Assembly: GCA_001787535.1 (NCBI GenBank)
Contig: MFXP01000002.1
Span: forward strand, 22,564-86,563
Direction: 5' to 3'
Source: Candidatus Peribacteria bacterium RIFCSPHIGHO2_01_FULL_51_35
GTDB lineage: Bacteria > Patescibacteriota > Gracilibacteria > Peribacterales > Peribacteraceae
DNA: 64,000 bases
Below are positions 41,075 through 49,080 of this stretch, piece after piece. The first letter of the stretch is position 1. Every line of letters begins with the position of its first letter. Both the position numbers and the translations under genes were made by a program. The notes below the pieces were generated by a model, which saw nothing but the letters and a program-made list of their open reading frames with translations, searched no databases and was not told the DNA's origin.

Positions 41075-42211
41075 CTAGACCCGAGAAGGAGACACGCGAG
41101 CCTTTAAAGCTCCAACCATCTGTTGCACTTCCCGAACATACGCATCCAACTTCTGTTTGCGAACATGATGCGCGGCAAGAACGGATTTTTGGATCTCCTC
41201 CAATCGTTTCAAGGCGGACTCACAGGCCGTCACCGTTTCATCGATTTCTTCCGGCGTAATGGGTACTTTGCCGTATTCGCGTCGCAAGCGACTGATTTCT
41301 TCCTGCGCGTGATGCAGCATGTCCAATAGCTGCGCGCGAATGGTTTTGACGGCATCAAACCGCTTCAACGCATTCACCTTGTGCGATTCCAGCATAGGCT
41401 CTGCGACGCGCTGCACATTCCAGATCAACCCAAGGCGCTCCAGTGCGCGGATGAGGAGCCCCGAAAAATCCACTTGCCACCAACGGAGTCCGTGGAACGC
41501 ATTGCGCGGGAATGCATGATGGTTGTTGTGCCAACCTTCGCCGAAGGCCAGGAGCCCAACGATCCACTCATTCCTGCTCTCATCCGTTGTCTCAAATTCG
41601 CGTTTGCCGAACGTGTGGCAGACCGAATTCACGCTCCAGGTAACATGCGTTGTCAGGAAAATGCGCACGCCCGCGCCCCAAATGAGTCCGGTCCATCCGC
41701 CGAGCAGAAACGGAAGAGATACGGTCAGGAGAAACCAAACCCAGGAATATTTATCCACAAACATCGTGACGGGGTCATCCAGAAGATGCGGCGCATAGGT
41801 CTTTGCGTCGGCGAAATTTTTCTTGGAAAAAAGCCAACCCATGTGCGCATGCCAGAAACCATGGAGCGGACTGTGCGGATCTCCGTCATCATCGGAATGC
41901 GCATGATGTTTGATGTGCGTCGCAGCCCAGTCTAGCGGCGTTCCTTCGCAGGCCATGCATCCGAGAATGAGGAACATAAGACGCACAAGACGGTTCGACT
42001 CAAATCCCTGGTGCGTCAGCATGCGATGATACCCAATCGTCACACCAAGCGTCGTCGGCACGTAAAAGAGCGCGAGCAACAGGAGGTCCTTTGCGTGCAC
42101 GTATTGGTTCCAAAAAAGGACGATGGCAGCGACCACCGCTGCAAGGGGCAGCACGACCAGAAAGAGAACCCGAATTTTCTGCCATGTTTCCGCCATTTGC
42201 GAGATCCTCAT
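41075..42211 (-). CDS. Acyl-lipid/acyl-CoA Delta9-type fatty acid desaturase with helical tail
   Basis: About 378 aa from the ATG at 42211 (42196 and TTG 42232 are alternatives). Three His boxes: GYHRMLTH, HIKHHAHSD and GEGWHNNHH, with four membrane helices and the WAATHIKHH context of diiron desaturases. It introduces a double bond in acyl chains using oxygen and electrons. The last ~95 residues (RAQLLDMLHHAQEEISRLRREYG and following) form a predicted coiled coil absent from standard desaturases. Confidence 0.88.
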   Translation of the reverse strand: MRISQMAETWQKIRVLFLVVLPLAAVVAAIVLFWNQYVHAKDLLLLALFYVPTTLGVTIGYHRMLTHQGFESNRLVRLMFLILGCMACEGTPLDWAATHIKHHAHSDDDGDPHSPLHGFWHAHMGWLFSKKNFADAKTYAPHLLDDPVTMFVDKYSWVWFLLTVSLPFLLGGWTGLIWGAGVRIFLTTHVTWSVNSVCHTFGKREFETTDESRNEWIVGLLAFGEGWHNNHHAFPRNAFHGLRWWQVDFSGLLIRALERLGLIWNVQRVAEPMLESHKVNALKRFDAVKTIRAQLLDMLHHAQEEISRLRREYGKVPITPEEIDETVTACESALKRLEEIQKSVLAAHHVRKQKLDAYVREVQQMVGALKARVSPSRV

Positions 42212-42296
42212 CCAGAGCGTGTGAAGATGCAACTGTGAAGCCCTCGTCTTTTGTTGACAATATGCAAAATTGCTGCGAAAGCTTTGAGGTTCTTTC

Positions 42297-43784
42297 TCAG
42301 AATTTCGGCTTCAGGATCTCCACATCGGCTTTATCCATGAATTTCAGTTCGCCTTCTCCCTGCAAACGCACGATGACGCGTTGTGCAGACACTTCCGCTT
42401 TCTTGGCCAAAGCAACGGCCTCCTCCCATTGGTCCAGCAGCAGCGCACGCTCGGCCTTCTCCAGGGCTTTCTGCGCAACCAGCAATTTCTTGCGAGCGTC
42501 CTCAAAATACGTATGAGCCGCGTCTGTCGTTTTCAGGAGTTCTTTGAGACGCGCAACGGAAACCTTTGCGGCTGCAATGGAAACTTCTGCTCCTGTTCTC
42601 AAACCTGCGCTCTCTTCGCCCTTCATCTGCATCTTCTCTGCCGGAGCGCCGCTCTGCTGCAGGTCATGTTCTATTTTCACAAGAAGTTTCGCTTCCTCGG
42701 CTTCCGCCAAAGAAAATTTTCGAAGATGCACCGATGCTTCCGCATTTCCTTCCGCGAGTAACAGTTCCGCTTCCTTCAATTGCATTTTCGCATTCTCGAT
42801 CTTTTCCAGAGAGAAGTTCACTGCGTCCATGCCGGAGGTTTTGCGCATGCTTTCGATCGCTGAACGAGATTCCTCGATCTTCATTTTGGCCGTCTGCAAC
42901 TGCTCCACTGCGTGATTGTCCACTCTCTTTGCGGCACGAGTGGCGATGAGCGACGTTTCTTGGGTGAGTGCAAGGGATTCCGTCGCATCATCGGCTATGG
43001 CGATCGTCACGACTTCTTCGATCTCCATTCCGCGAAGAACGGTGGCGATTTCATTTTTCAGATTTTGTCGTGACAGAGCAACGCGCACAAGAATATTTTC
43101 ATGCGCCTGGATGGACGCCATGAGTTCCGCATCCAAACTTGCTGCTGCATCTGCAAAACCTCCTGACCGCAGGGATTCGATGTTCTTGCGCACCTTCGCC
43201 GAATGCCATCGCACCTTATCCGAAATGGTTGCCGCCGCCACCCGGCTTAAATTCGATCGAACCGCAAGATGTTCCGCTTCTTCCAGACGGCGGATGGTGC
43301 GCCTTGTTTCGTAGCGTGCTCTGCTCTCCGATGTGAACTTGAATGATCCGGCCAACGGCTCATTGATATGCACTTTGATGCCGTAGAGAAACTCTCCCGG
43401 GAGCGCGCTCTCTGCCGCGTAACTCACTGTTCCACCTACGGTCATGGCGAGAAGGAGCACGGATGCAAAGACGGGCGTAAAATGAAAACGTGGCAGATAG
43501 ATATCGAAGATCTCCGTCACCGTCCGCGCCGTTCGACTGTTTTTACGATCCGCCACGATGCGAGCAAAAGATTCATTCCTTTCCGAATTTGTCATTTGAA
43601 TGCCCTGAGCTGCATGTATGAATTGGTGAATATTTCTCATTCGCTTTGTATGACGGACATCTTCGGCCTTTCTTACGGCCGCACCCCTTTGGAAATCCAA
43701 GAGATTTTGCCAAACGGAGGCCTTTTCTCCCGTTCGCAGAGAGATTTTCTTCGCCGTCCCGAAGAAAGCGTTTAGGTCATCCAT
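42297..43784 (-). CDS. DUF5667-type membrane protein, partner of the ECF sigma factor
   Basis: 495 aa. The cytoplasmic N-terminus (about 1-95) is followed by a membrane helix (FTPVFASVLLLAMTVGGTV). DUF5667 starts at about 125 with the SALPGEFLYGIKVHINE phrase. A long Ala/Glu/Lys-rich coiled-coil region runs to the end. Its ATG overlaps the sigma gene by 8 nt. This order is typical of ECF/anti-sigma pairs, so it probably holds the sigma factor at the membrane and senses an envelope signal. Confidence 0.78.
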   Translation of the reverse strand: MDDLNAFFGTAKKISLRTGEKASVWQNLLDFQRGAAVRKAEDVRHTKRMRNIHQFIHAAQGIQMTNSERNESFARIVADRKNSRTARTVTEIFDIYLPRFHFTPVFASVLLLAMTVGGTVSYAAESALPGEFLYGIKVHINEPLAGSFKFTSESRARYETRRTIRRLEEAEHLAVRSNLSRVAAATISDKVRWHSAKVRKNIESLRSGGFADAAASLDAELMASIQAHENILVRVALSRQNLKNEIATVLRGMEIEEVVTIAIADDATESLALTQETSLIATRAAKRVDNHAVEQLQTAKMKIEESRSAIESMRKTSGMDAVNFSLEKIENAKMQLKEAELLLAEGNAEASVHLRKFSLAEAEEAKLLVKIEHDLQQSGAPAEKMQMKGEESAGLRTGAEVSIAAAKVSVARLKELLKTTDAAHTYFEDARKKLLVAQKALEKAERALLLDQWEEAVALAKKAEVSAQRVIVRLQGEGELKFMDKADVEILKPKF

Positions 43785-44283
43785 CTTTTAAATGGGAACG
43801 GAGCTGCTGCGTGCCTCTGTGCAGACGCACCGAAATGACATTGGCGGATTCACCCGTGATCTCCGCAATTTCCGAAGGCGAAAGGCCATCAATATGGCGC
43901 ATAATGAGCACATCACGGTAATGCTTTTCGATCATCTTGAATGTGGAGAGCACCTTCCATTCATCCACTTTGTTTTTCATGTCCTGGCTGCCATCGAAGC
44001 CGGGATTGAAGCCTGCCTCCATCAAGGAATCAAGTGATGCCTCTTTTTTCTTGCGCACATCATCGATGACCAAGTTGTTTGCGACGCGGTACAGAAACGC
44101 GCGGATGTTATCGATTTGTTCACCTTTCTGAAGATATTCCCACGTGCGTACAAATGCATCTTGCATCAAATCGCGTGCACGATCGCGATCAAAAACACGA
44201 AAGTAGCAGTGACGGAAGATGGCGTCTGCATACTGTTCGTACGCGTCATTGAAGATTTTTTCGATGTCGCTCTGCTGGTTCAT
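43777..44283 (-). CDS. ECF-type RNA polymerase sigma factor
   Basis: 168 aa. Region 2: DAIFRHCYFRVFDRDRARDLMQDAFVRTW. Region 4: IEKHYRDVLIMRHIDGLSPSEIAEITG, then ISVRLHRGTQQL as the recognition helix. Length and lack of region 3 mark the ECF group. TGATATTCT lies about 30 nt upstream of the ATG. The DUF5667 gene overlaps its end and should regulate it. Confidence 0.92.
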   Translation of the reverse strand: MNQQSDIEKIFNDAYEQYADAIFRHCYFRVFDRDRARDLMQDAFVRTWEYLQKGEQIDNIRAFLYRVANNLVIDDVRKKKEASLDSLMEAGFNPGFDGSQDMKNKVDEWKVLSTFKMIEKHYRDVLIMRHIDGLSPSEIAEITGESANVISVRLHRGTQQLRSHLKDG

Positions 44284-44405
44284 GGGCTTCGGAAAGAGAA
44301 GAAAAGGGGCATGAGAATATCAGCCTTTTCACTCTTTCTCTAGACATATTTTCATCTTCTGTTCAATTCTCGCAACAGCGAACCTGTCTGCGGTTTGTAC
44401 GAGGG

Positions 44406-44552
44406 TCAAATCTTCGCAAATGCCAGTGCTATGGCAAATCCAATGCCGACGCTCAAAAACACTCCCGTAGTGTAGAGGATCGGAAGCAGAACTTTGGGGA
44501 TGCCGATATCCGTGAGGAATGCATGCCGATGTGTGAGGATGGAAGCTGCCAT
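44406..44552 (-). CDS. Possible 48-aa membrane protein
   Basis: MAASILTHRHAFLTDIGIPK followed by one or two hydrophobic helices (VLLPILYTTGVFLSVGIGFAI). The ATG at 44552 has TCTCAT 6 nt upstream. It ends 120 nt from the sigma gene. No family recognised. Confidence 0.4.
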   Translation of the reverse strand: MAASILTHRHAFLTDIGIPKVLLPILYTTGVFLSVGIGFAIALAFAKI

Positions 44553-44761
44553 ACAAGGATGAGACGCAGAAAAGCATTCACTCTTACACGAATGCAGAAA
44601 CAAATCCCCCTCTTCTTCCTCTCCAGCTTAGAGTTCTTATACCCTAAGGAAAAAAGAGGGGGCTGCATCCTCTGACGATCTCCGCAGGAATTTCTTACAA
44701 ACGAATGTTGCTGCATTCACTTTTATTTTTTGTAGAACTTGGTTCATTTGCTTTTGCCAGA

Positions 44762-44823
44762 TTCTTAGCTTTTTAGCTTCTTAGCAAGACACAGGTCTGT
44801 GCCTAAGAAGCTAAAAAGCTACT
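44762..44823. repeat. Hairpin built of 8-nt units (TTCTTAGC)
   Basis: TTCTTAGC-TTTTTAGC-TTCTTAGC, loop with AAGACACAGGTCTGTGCC, then TAAGAAGC-TAAAAAGC-TAC. It begins 5 nt after the M23 gene stop and could be its terminator. Confidence 0.7.
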
Positions 44824-44827
44824 TTCC

Positions 44828-45367
44828 TTATGAATGCCTCGCCGGATTCTGCAAATACTGCGTCGCGGGGAAGGCCATCGAGAGATACTCCGCAGCGGTA
44901 TCCGCAAACTCGGCATCGAAGTGCAGATCTTGATCCAACCACAGGCGTGTGAATTCCGTGACGTCCACGGCGCCTTCAAACCCATTGTCTTTGTTTTGGA
45001 CGACGCCGTTCTTTAAAATCTTGTACGTCCAATGCAAATGCGGACCCGAGGTGTTGCCGCTTTTGCCGCTTTCTCCGATGGGATCACCCTGATAAATCGT
45101 TTGGCCGTTCGTGATCGTGGTTTTGGAAAGATGTGCCAGCACACTCTGGCGTTTGCTGTCTTCGATGGTCACCGAGAGTCCGTAGCCATTCGTTCCATCA
45201 TCCACAACCTTTGCAATGCCGTCGTGTGGTGCATAAATGATGGTTCCTTCCGGTACACCAAAATCGATGCCGTTGTGTCCTGCAAGTCCGAACGGCGTGT
45301 ACATATCGGGATTTTGTCCAAACCCTTGGGTAACGAGCGGCTTGCCGGGGAGAGGACAGAAGATCAT
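44828..45367 (-). CDS. M23-family metallopeptidase without obvious signal peptide
   Basis: 179 aa from the ATG at 45367. LytM domain with GHNGIDFGVPEG (HxxxD), VLAHLSKT and GPHLHWTY (HxH). The N-terminus MIFCPLPGKPLVTQGFG goes straight into the domain. Either export uses another route or the enzyme acts on outside targets after release. The C-terminal ~50 residues are acidic. TACATT 7 nt upstream lies inside the 7-nt-unit hairpin. Confidence 0.85.
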   Translation of the reverse strand: MIFCPLPGKPLVTQGFGQNPDMYTPFGLAGHNGIDFGVPEGTIIYAPHDGIAKVVDDGTNGYGLSVTIEDSKRQSVLAHLSKTTITNGQTIYQGDPIGESGKSGNTSGPHLHWTYKILKNGVVQNKDNGFEGAVDVTEFTRLWLDQDLHFDAEFADTAAEYLSMAFPATQYLQNPARHS

Positions 45368-45372
45368 GACTA

Positions 45373-45440
45373 ACAATGTACAACGGACAACTGACAATGG
45401 ACAATGAATTCGTTGTCCATTGTGCGTTGTACATTGTCAA
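45373..45440. repeat. Hairpin built of 7-nt units (ACAATGG)
   Basis: ACAATGT-ACAACGG-ACAACTG-ACAATGG-ACAATGA, loop ATTCG, TTGTCCA-TTGTGCG-TTGTACA-TTGTCAA. It lies between the gnd stop and the M23 start and includes the likely -10 of the latter. Confidence 0.75.
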
Positions 45441-45443
45441 TTT

Positions 45444-46856
45444 CTAAAGATTCCAATTCGTATGGAAGTTCCCTTCCTCATCCAATTTCTCATATCCGTG
45501 TGCCCCGAAGAAATCACGCTGCGCTTGGACGAGGTTCTGCGGAAGCCATGCAGAGCGGTACGAATCGTAATACGAAAGTGATGCAGACATCGCAGGTAAT
45601 GGAATACCGCGTTCCGCACCCAGTGCGACGACGTGTCTCCATTCCAGTTGACGGTCTCCACTGCAACGTTCACGCAAATGCTCCGAAGCAGCTTTGTCGC
45701 CTTCGAACGCTTTTTGGTAGTGCTCCAATATCGCAGAGCGGATGATGCAGCCACCGCGCCAAATGCGTGCCACTTCACTCGTCTGCATCTGCCAATCTTC
45801 CTTCGCATTTGCGACACTGAGCATCTGCATGCCCTGTGCGTACGTGTTGATGATCGAAAGTTCCAATGCGCTGCGCACGATATCGGGCAGAACTTCTTTC
45901 GGCAGAGAATCTTCCTCCACAGAAACGGGAGCGATGCCGCTGCGCATCACACGAAATTCTTTGGTGGAGGACATGATGCGCGCATCCACCGCTGCGGTGA
46001 TGGTTGGAACGGCAACGCCGTATTCCATAGCGGCATCCGTCGTCCATTTGCCCGTTCCTTTCTGGCCCGCTGCGTCTTTGATTTGATCCAAGACAAATTT
46101 TCCTGATTCCTTCTTTTTGAAAACTTTTGCCGTGATCTCCATCAAGAACGATCGCAAATCATCGCTTGCACTCCATTCTGCAAAAATTTTCCCAAGATCC
46201 TCATTCGAAAGTCCTCCTTCGACTTTTAAAACGTGATACGCCTCGGCGATCAACTGCATGATGCCGTACTCGATGCCGTTGTGAACCATCTTCACATAAT
46301 GTCCGCTGCCACCGGGACCGACGTACGTGAAACATTTTCCTCCAGCACCGCCTGTGGTGAGCGAAGCCGAACCATCGTCTGCAGCCATCTTGATAAAGAG
46401 CGGCTCGATCTTTTCGTACGCAGACTTGTCCCCTCCCGGCATCATGCTGGGTCCTTCCAACGCGCCGACTTCACCACCACTGATACCCATGCCGAGGAGG
46501 TGAATCCCCTTCTGCTCCAATTCCTCTTGCCGACGCTCTGTGTGCCGATAATGGCTGTTGCCGCCGTCGATCAAAATATCTCCCTTGGAAAGATGCGGAA
46601 GCACTTCACTGATGCAGGCATTCACTGCATCCCCTGCTTTCACCATCAGAATGATCACCCGTGGTGATTTCAATGTCTTGCAAAGACCTGCGAGGCTATA
46701 GACAGCTTCCAGTGAGCCTTCTTTTGCATAGTCTTTAATGAATGCATCCGTTTTTTCTGACGTTCGATTGAACACGAAGACATCTGCGCCATTTCTGGCA
46801 GCATTGCGCGCAAGATTCGCACCCATTGTTCCCAGACCGATCAATCCTAGCTGCAT
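45444..46856 (-). CDS. gnd: 6-phosphogluconate dehydrogenase, decarboxylating
   Basis: 470 aa, normal length. Rossmann motif GLIGLGTMGANLARNAARNG and FNRTSEK (NADP type), catalytic GISGGEVGALEGPSMMPGG and the Lys block YVGPGGSGHYVKMVHNGIEYG; C-terminal QAQRDFFGAHGYEKLD. It oxidises 6-phosphogluconate to ribulose-5-P with CO2 release. With transaldolase next to it and transketolase nearby, it forms the pentose phosphate group. Confidence 0.96.
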   Translation of the reverse strand: MQLGLIGLGTMGANLARNAARNGADVFVFNRTSEKTDAFIKDYAKEGSLEAVYSLAGLCKTLKSPRVIILMVKAGDAVNACISEVLPHLSKGDILIDGGNSHYRHTERRQEELEQKGIHLLGMGISGGEVGALEGPSMMPGGDKSAYEKIEPLFIKMAADDGSASLTTGGAGGKCFTYVGPGGSGHYVKMVHNGIEYGIMQLIAEAYHVLKVEGGLSNEDLGKIFAEWSASDDLRSFLMEITAKVFKKKESGKFVLDQIKDAAGQKGTGKWTTDAAMEYGVAVPTITAAVDARIMSSTKEFRVMRSGIAPVSVEEDSLPKEVLPDIVRSALELSIINTYAQGMQMLSVANAKEDWQMQTSEVARIWRGGCIIRSAILEHYQKAFEGDKAASEHLRERCSGDRQLEWRHVVALGAERGIPLPAMSASLSYYDSYRSAWLPQNLVQAQRDFFGAHGYEKLDEEGNFHTNWNL

Positions 46857-46879
46857 GGCATCAGATTACCACACTAACA

Positions 46880-46943
46880 AGAGCGCGTCTTCGACGCGCG
46901 ATGAGTTGATCAATATTCGCATCGCGGGTCGAAGACCCGCTCT
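46880..46943. repeat. Twin-hairpin palindromic element (family T), second copy
   Basis: AGAGCGCGTCTTCGACGCGC-GATGA and GCATC-GCGGGTCGAAGACCCGCTCT, separated by about 14 nt. Same design as 21243-21328. It fills the tal-gnd gap. Confidence 0.8.
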
Positions 46944-46959
46944 GCGGTATTCAATACGG

Positions 46960-47625
46960 CTACTTCTTCACTTTCTCCCAATCATCCAAAAATCTCTTGA
47001 TCCCGGCATCTGTAAGAGGATGCACCGGAAGTTTTTTGAACAGATCGTACGGAATTGTGCAGATATGTGCTCCATAACGTGCTGCATCGACGATATGCCC
47101 GGGGTGCCGTGTGGACGCGACCAGCACTTCGCAATCAAAACCATAATGAGACCATGCTTCCATTATCTCCTTGATTAATTTCATGCCGTCTTCACCGGCA
47201 TCATCCAATCTTCCCACAAACGGACTGATGATGTTCGCTCCGGCTTTTGCTGCAAGGATGGCTTGTGGAACGGAAAAAACAAGCGTCGTGTTCGTCTTGA
47301 TTCCTTTGGAGCGGAAATACGACAACGCTTTGAGTCCTTCGGTTGTCATGGGAACTTTCACGACGATGTGCTTATGCCAGCTGGCATATTCCTCACCTTC
47401 CTTTTTCATGCCTGCAAAATCCGTCGATGTCACCTGTGCGCTGACACACGGGACGTGCTTGCACATCTCTAAGACTACTTTTTTGAAATCCGCTTGTCTT
47501 GAGACACCTCGAAGGGTGCCCTCTTTCGCGACAAGACTGGGATTCGTCGTAACGCCATCCAATACTCCCCACGCTGCGATCTCCGCAACATAATCGGTAT
47601 TTGCTGTATCGAGGAATAATTTCAT
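46960..47625 (-). CDS. tal: Transaldolase, short TalC/FSA type
   Basis: 221 aa from the ATG at 47625 (TACTAT ends 6 nt upstream). MKLFLDTANTDYVAEIAAWG, GVTTNPSLVAKEG, Schiff-base Lys in IVVKVPMTTEGLKAL, and ISPFVGRLDDAGEDG. The short form acts as transaldolase or fructose-6-P aldolase; the gnd and tkt neighbours favour transaldolase. Confidence 0.93.
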   Translation of the reverse strand: MKLFLDTANTDYVAEIAAWGVLDGVTTNPSLVAKEGTLRGVSRQADFKKVVLEMCKHVPCVSAQVTSTDFAGMKKEGEEYASWHKHIVVKVPMTTEGLKALSYFRSKGIKTNTTLVFSVPQAILAAKAGANIISPFVGRLDDAGEDGMKLIKEIMEAWSHYGFDCEVLVASTRHPGHIVDAARYGAHICTIPYDLFKKLPVHPLTDAGIKRFLDDWEKVKK

Positions 47626-47691
47626 GGCGAAATAGTAACGCATTTGCGCGTGTTCTTCCAGAAAGAATTACAGTCCGGGAGCCATCTTTAT

Positions 47692-47910
47692 TTAAGGATC
47701 TCCGGACGCCGGTGCTGCTTTAGGATTTGAGATAATGCGTTTCATTATGCCATTGATGGAGGACAGATACACACGCAATGCGACCAAGACGTTCGTATCG
47801 TTTGGCTCCTGCAGCAATCGCATGACCTGCTGCTGTACGCCAAGCAAAGTCGGATGCATCCTCAATAACTCTTCATGCAACCGGATAATGGGGAGCAGAT
47901 CTTCGTGCAT
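47692..47910 (-). CDS. Hypothetical 72-aa helical protein
   Basis: No recognised family. Two Leu-rich amphipathic helices (residues 3-38 and 42-62), a Pro/Gly/Ala tail. TACATC ends 8 nt before the ATG. Divergent from the C39-like gene with 63 nt between starts. Confidence 0.5.
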   Translation of the reverse strand: MHEDLLPIIRLHEELLRMHPTLLGVQQQVMRLLQEPNDTNVLVALRVYLSSINGIMKRIISNPKAAPASGDP

Positions 47911-47973
47911 ACCAAAATGATGTAAGAGGACATTCGGTCATACGTCAAAGGAAACATGCAGTACACTCTCTCC

Positions 47974-48744
47974 ATGCGCTTGCTCTCAGGCAAATCGGCA
48001 TCCCTTCTGTTCCTCGCCGTGCTCCTTTCCGGAACGGCATGGTTTGTGTACGGCCACTTGCAACCCACTATCGTATACAAAGCTCCGCCGACGCCCAAGG
48101 AGGACCCGCTAACATCGCAAGGAGCGGCTATTGAAGAAACCGAATCGCAAGCAAGCAGTTCCGTAGCTTCGGCGCTTCCACCGCGCGTTGTCATTCAAGT
48201 GCCTTTCGCATCACAAGCGCCTTTGGGTGATTGGGGCATGCCCTACCAGGAAGCGTGTGAAGAATCGTCATTGATTCTTGTGCACCACTACCTTACAGGA
48301 GAAGCAATGAGTCCTGAGATCATGGATGCGGAAATCCGAAAAATGGCGGACTACGAAGTGAATGAACTCGGCTTCCATGCCGATACGACAGCGGAAGAAA
48401 CGGGACTCGTTGCGCAGAAATTTTACGGGCACAAAGCAACGGTGTACTACGACATCACGATCGATGACATCAAGAAGCAAATTGCTGCCGGCAATCCGGT
48501 CATCGTTCCGCTGGCAGGACGCGACATTGGAAATCCGTACTACAGCGGTCTCGGCCCCTGGTACCACATGCTCGTCATTGTCGGCTACGACGGCAAAAAT
48601 TTCATCACGAACGATGTCGGCACAAAACGCGGAGAAGGCTACAAATATCCGCAACAAGTCCTCTACGACGCCATCCACGACTGGACGGGCTCAAAAGAAG
48701 ACATCCGCAACGGGCGGAAGGCGATCCTGGTGGTTACTCGGTGA
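47974..48744 (+). CDS. Exported C39-like cysteine peptidase domain protein
   Basis: 256 aa from the ATG at 47974 (TACACT ends 6 nt upstream). N-terminal signal or anchor helix (LLFLAVLLSGTAWFVYG), Ser/Pro linker, then a peptidase C39-like-2 domain: MPYQEACEESSLILV (Cys), YHMLVIVGYDGKN (His), and ITNDVGTKRGEGYKY. The family members are outside-facing peptidases or inactive binders. The triad Cys and His are present. Confidence 0.82.
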   Translation: MRLLSGKSASLLFLAVLLSGTAWFVYGHLQPTIVYKAPPTPKEDPLTSQGAAIEETESQASSSVASALPPRVVIQVPFASQAPLGDWGMPYQEACEESSLILVHHYLTGEAMSPEIMDAEIRKMADYEVNELGFHADTTAEETGLVAQKFYGHKATVYYDITIDDIKKQIAAGNPVIVPLAGRDIGNPYYSGLGPWYHMLVIVGYDGKNFITNDVGTKRGEGYKYPQQVLYDAIHDWTGSKEDIRNGRKAILVVTR

Positions 48745-48746
48745 AT

Positions 48747-48962
48747 TTATTCTTCAAACTGTTCTTCGAGTGGATCGAGTTCACCATCTCCAATTTTTCG
48801 GGCATGGATTTCGCGATTAAATTTCCGAGCCTGATTGGAAACTTTGTATGCAATTCCTGTTTGTTCGAGTTCTAAGGAACTGAGTCCATGGATAGTGGAT
48901 AAACGACAGTCCAAGTCATTGGAATGATCATGGAGAACTGCATTAAGATTGCGTGAACCCAT
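48747..48962 (-). CDS. Hypothetical 71-aa protein
   Basis: Mostly helical and charged, with an acidic end (GELDPLEEQFEE). No family recognised. TTGACA (49017-49012) and TAATAAT (48996-48990) on the minus strand form a fair promoter with a leader of about 20 nt. Convergent with the C39-like gene, 2 nt apart. Confidence 0.5.
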   Translation of the reverse strand: MGSRNLNAVLHDHSNDLDCRLSTIHGLSSLELEQTGIAYKVSNQARKFNREIHARKIGDGELDPLEEQFEE

Positions 48963-49080
48963 AGTGTTTGAAGGAAAGAAGTTGGCGACATTATTAGGAG
49001 TCAGGCCCGCATGTCAACACGATGACCTCCTTTACCTCTCTTCTCTTTGCCCATACACTAAAAGTCGATTTCTTCCCCGC

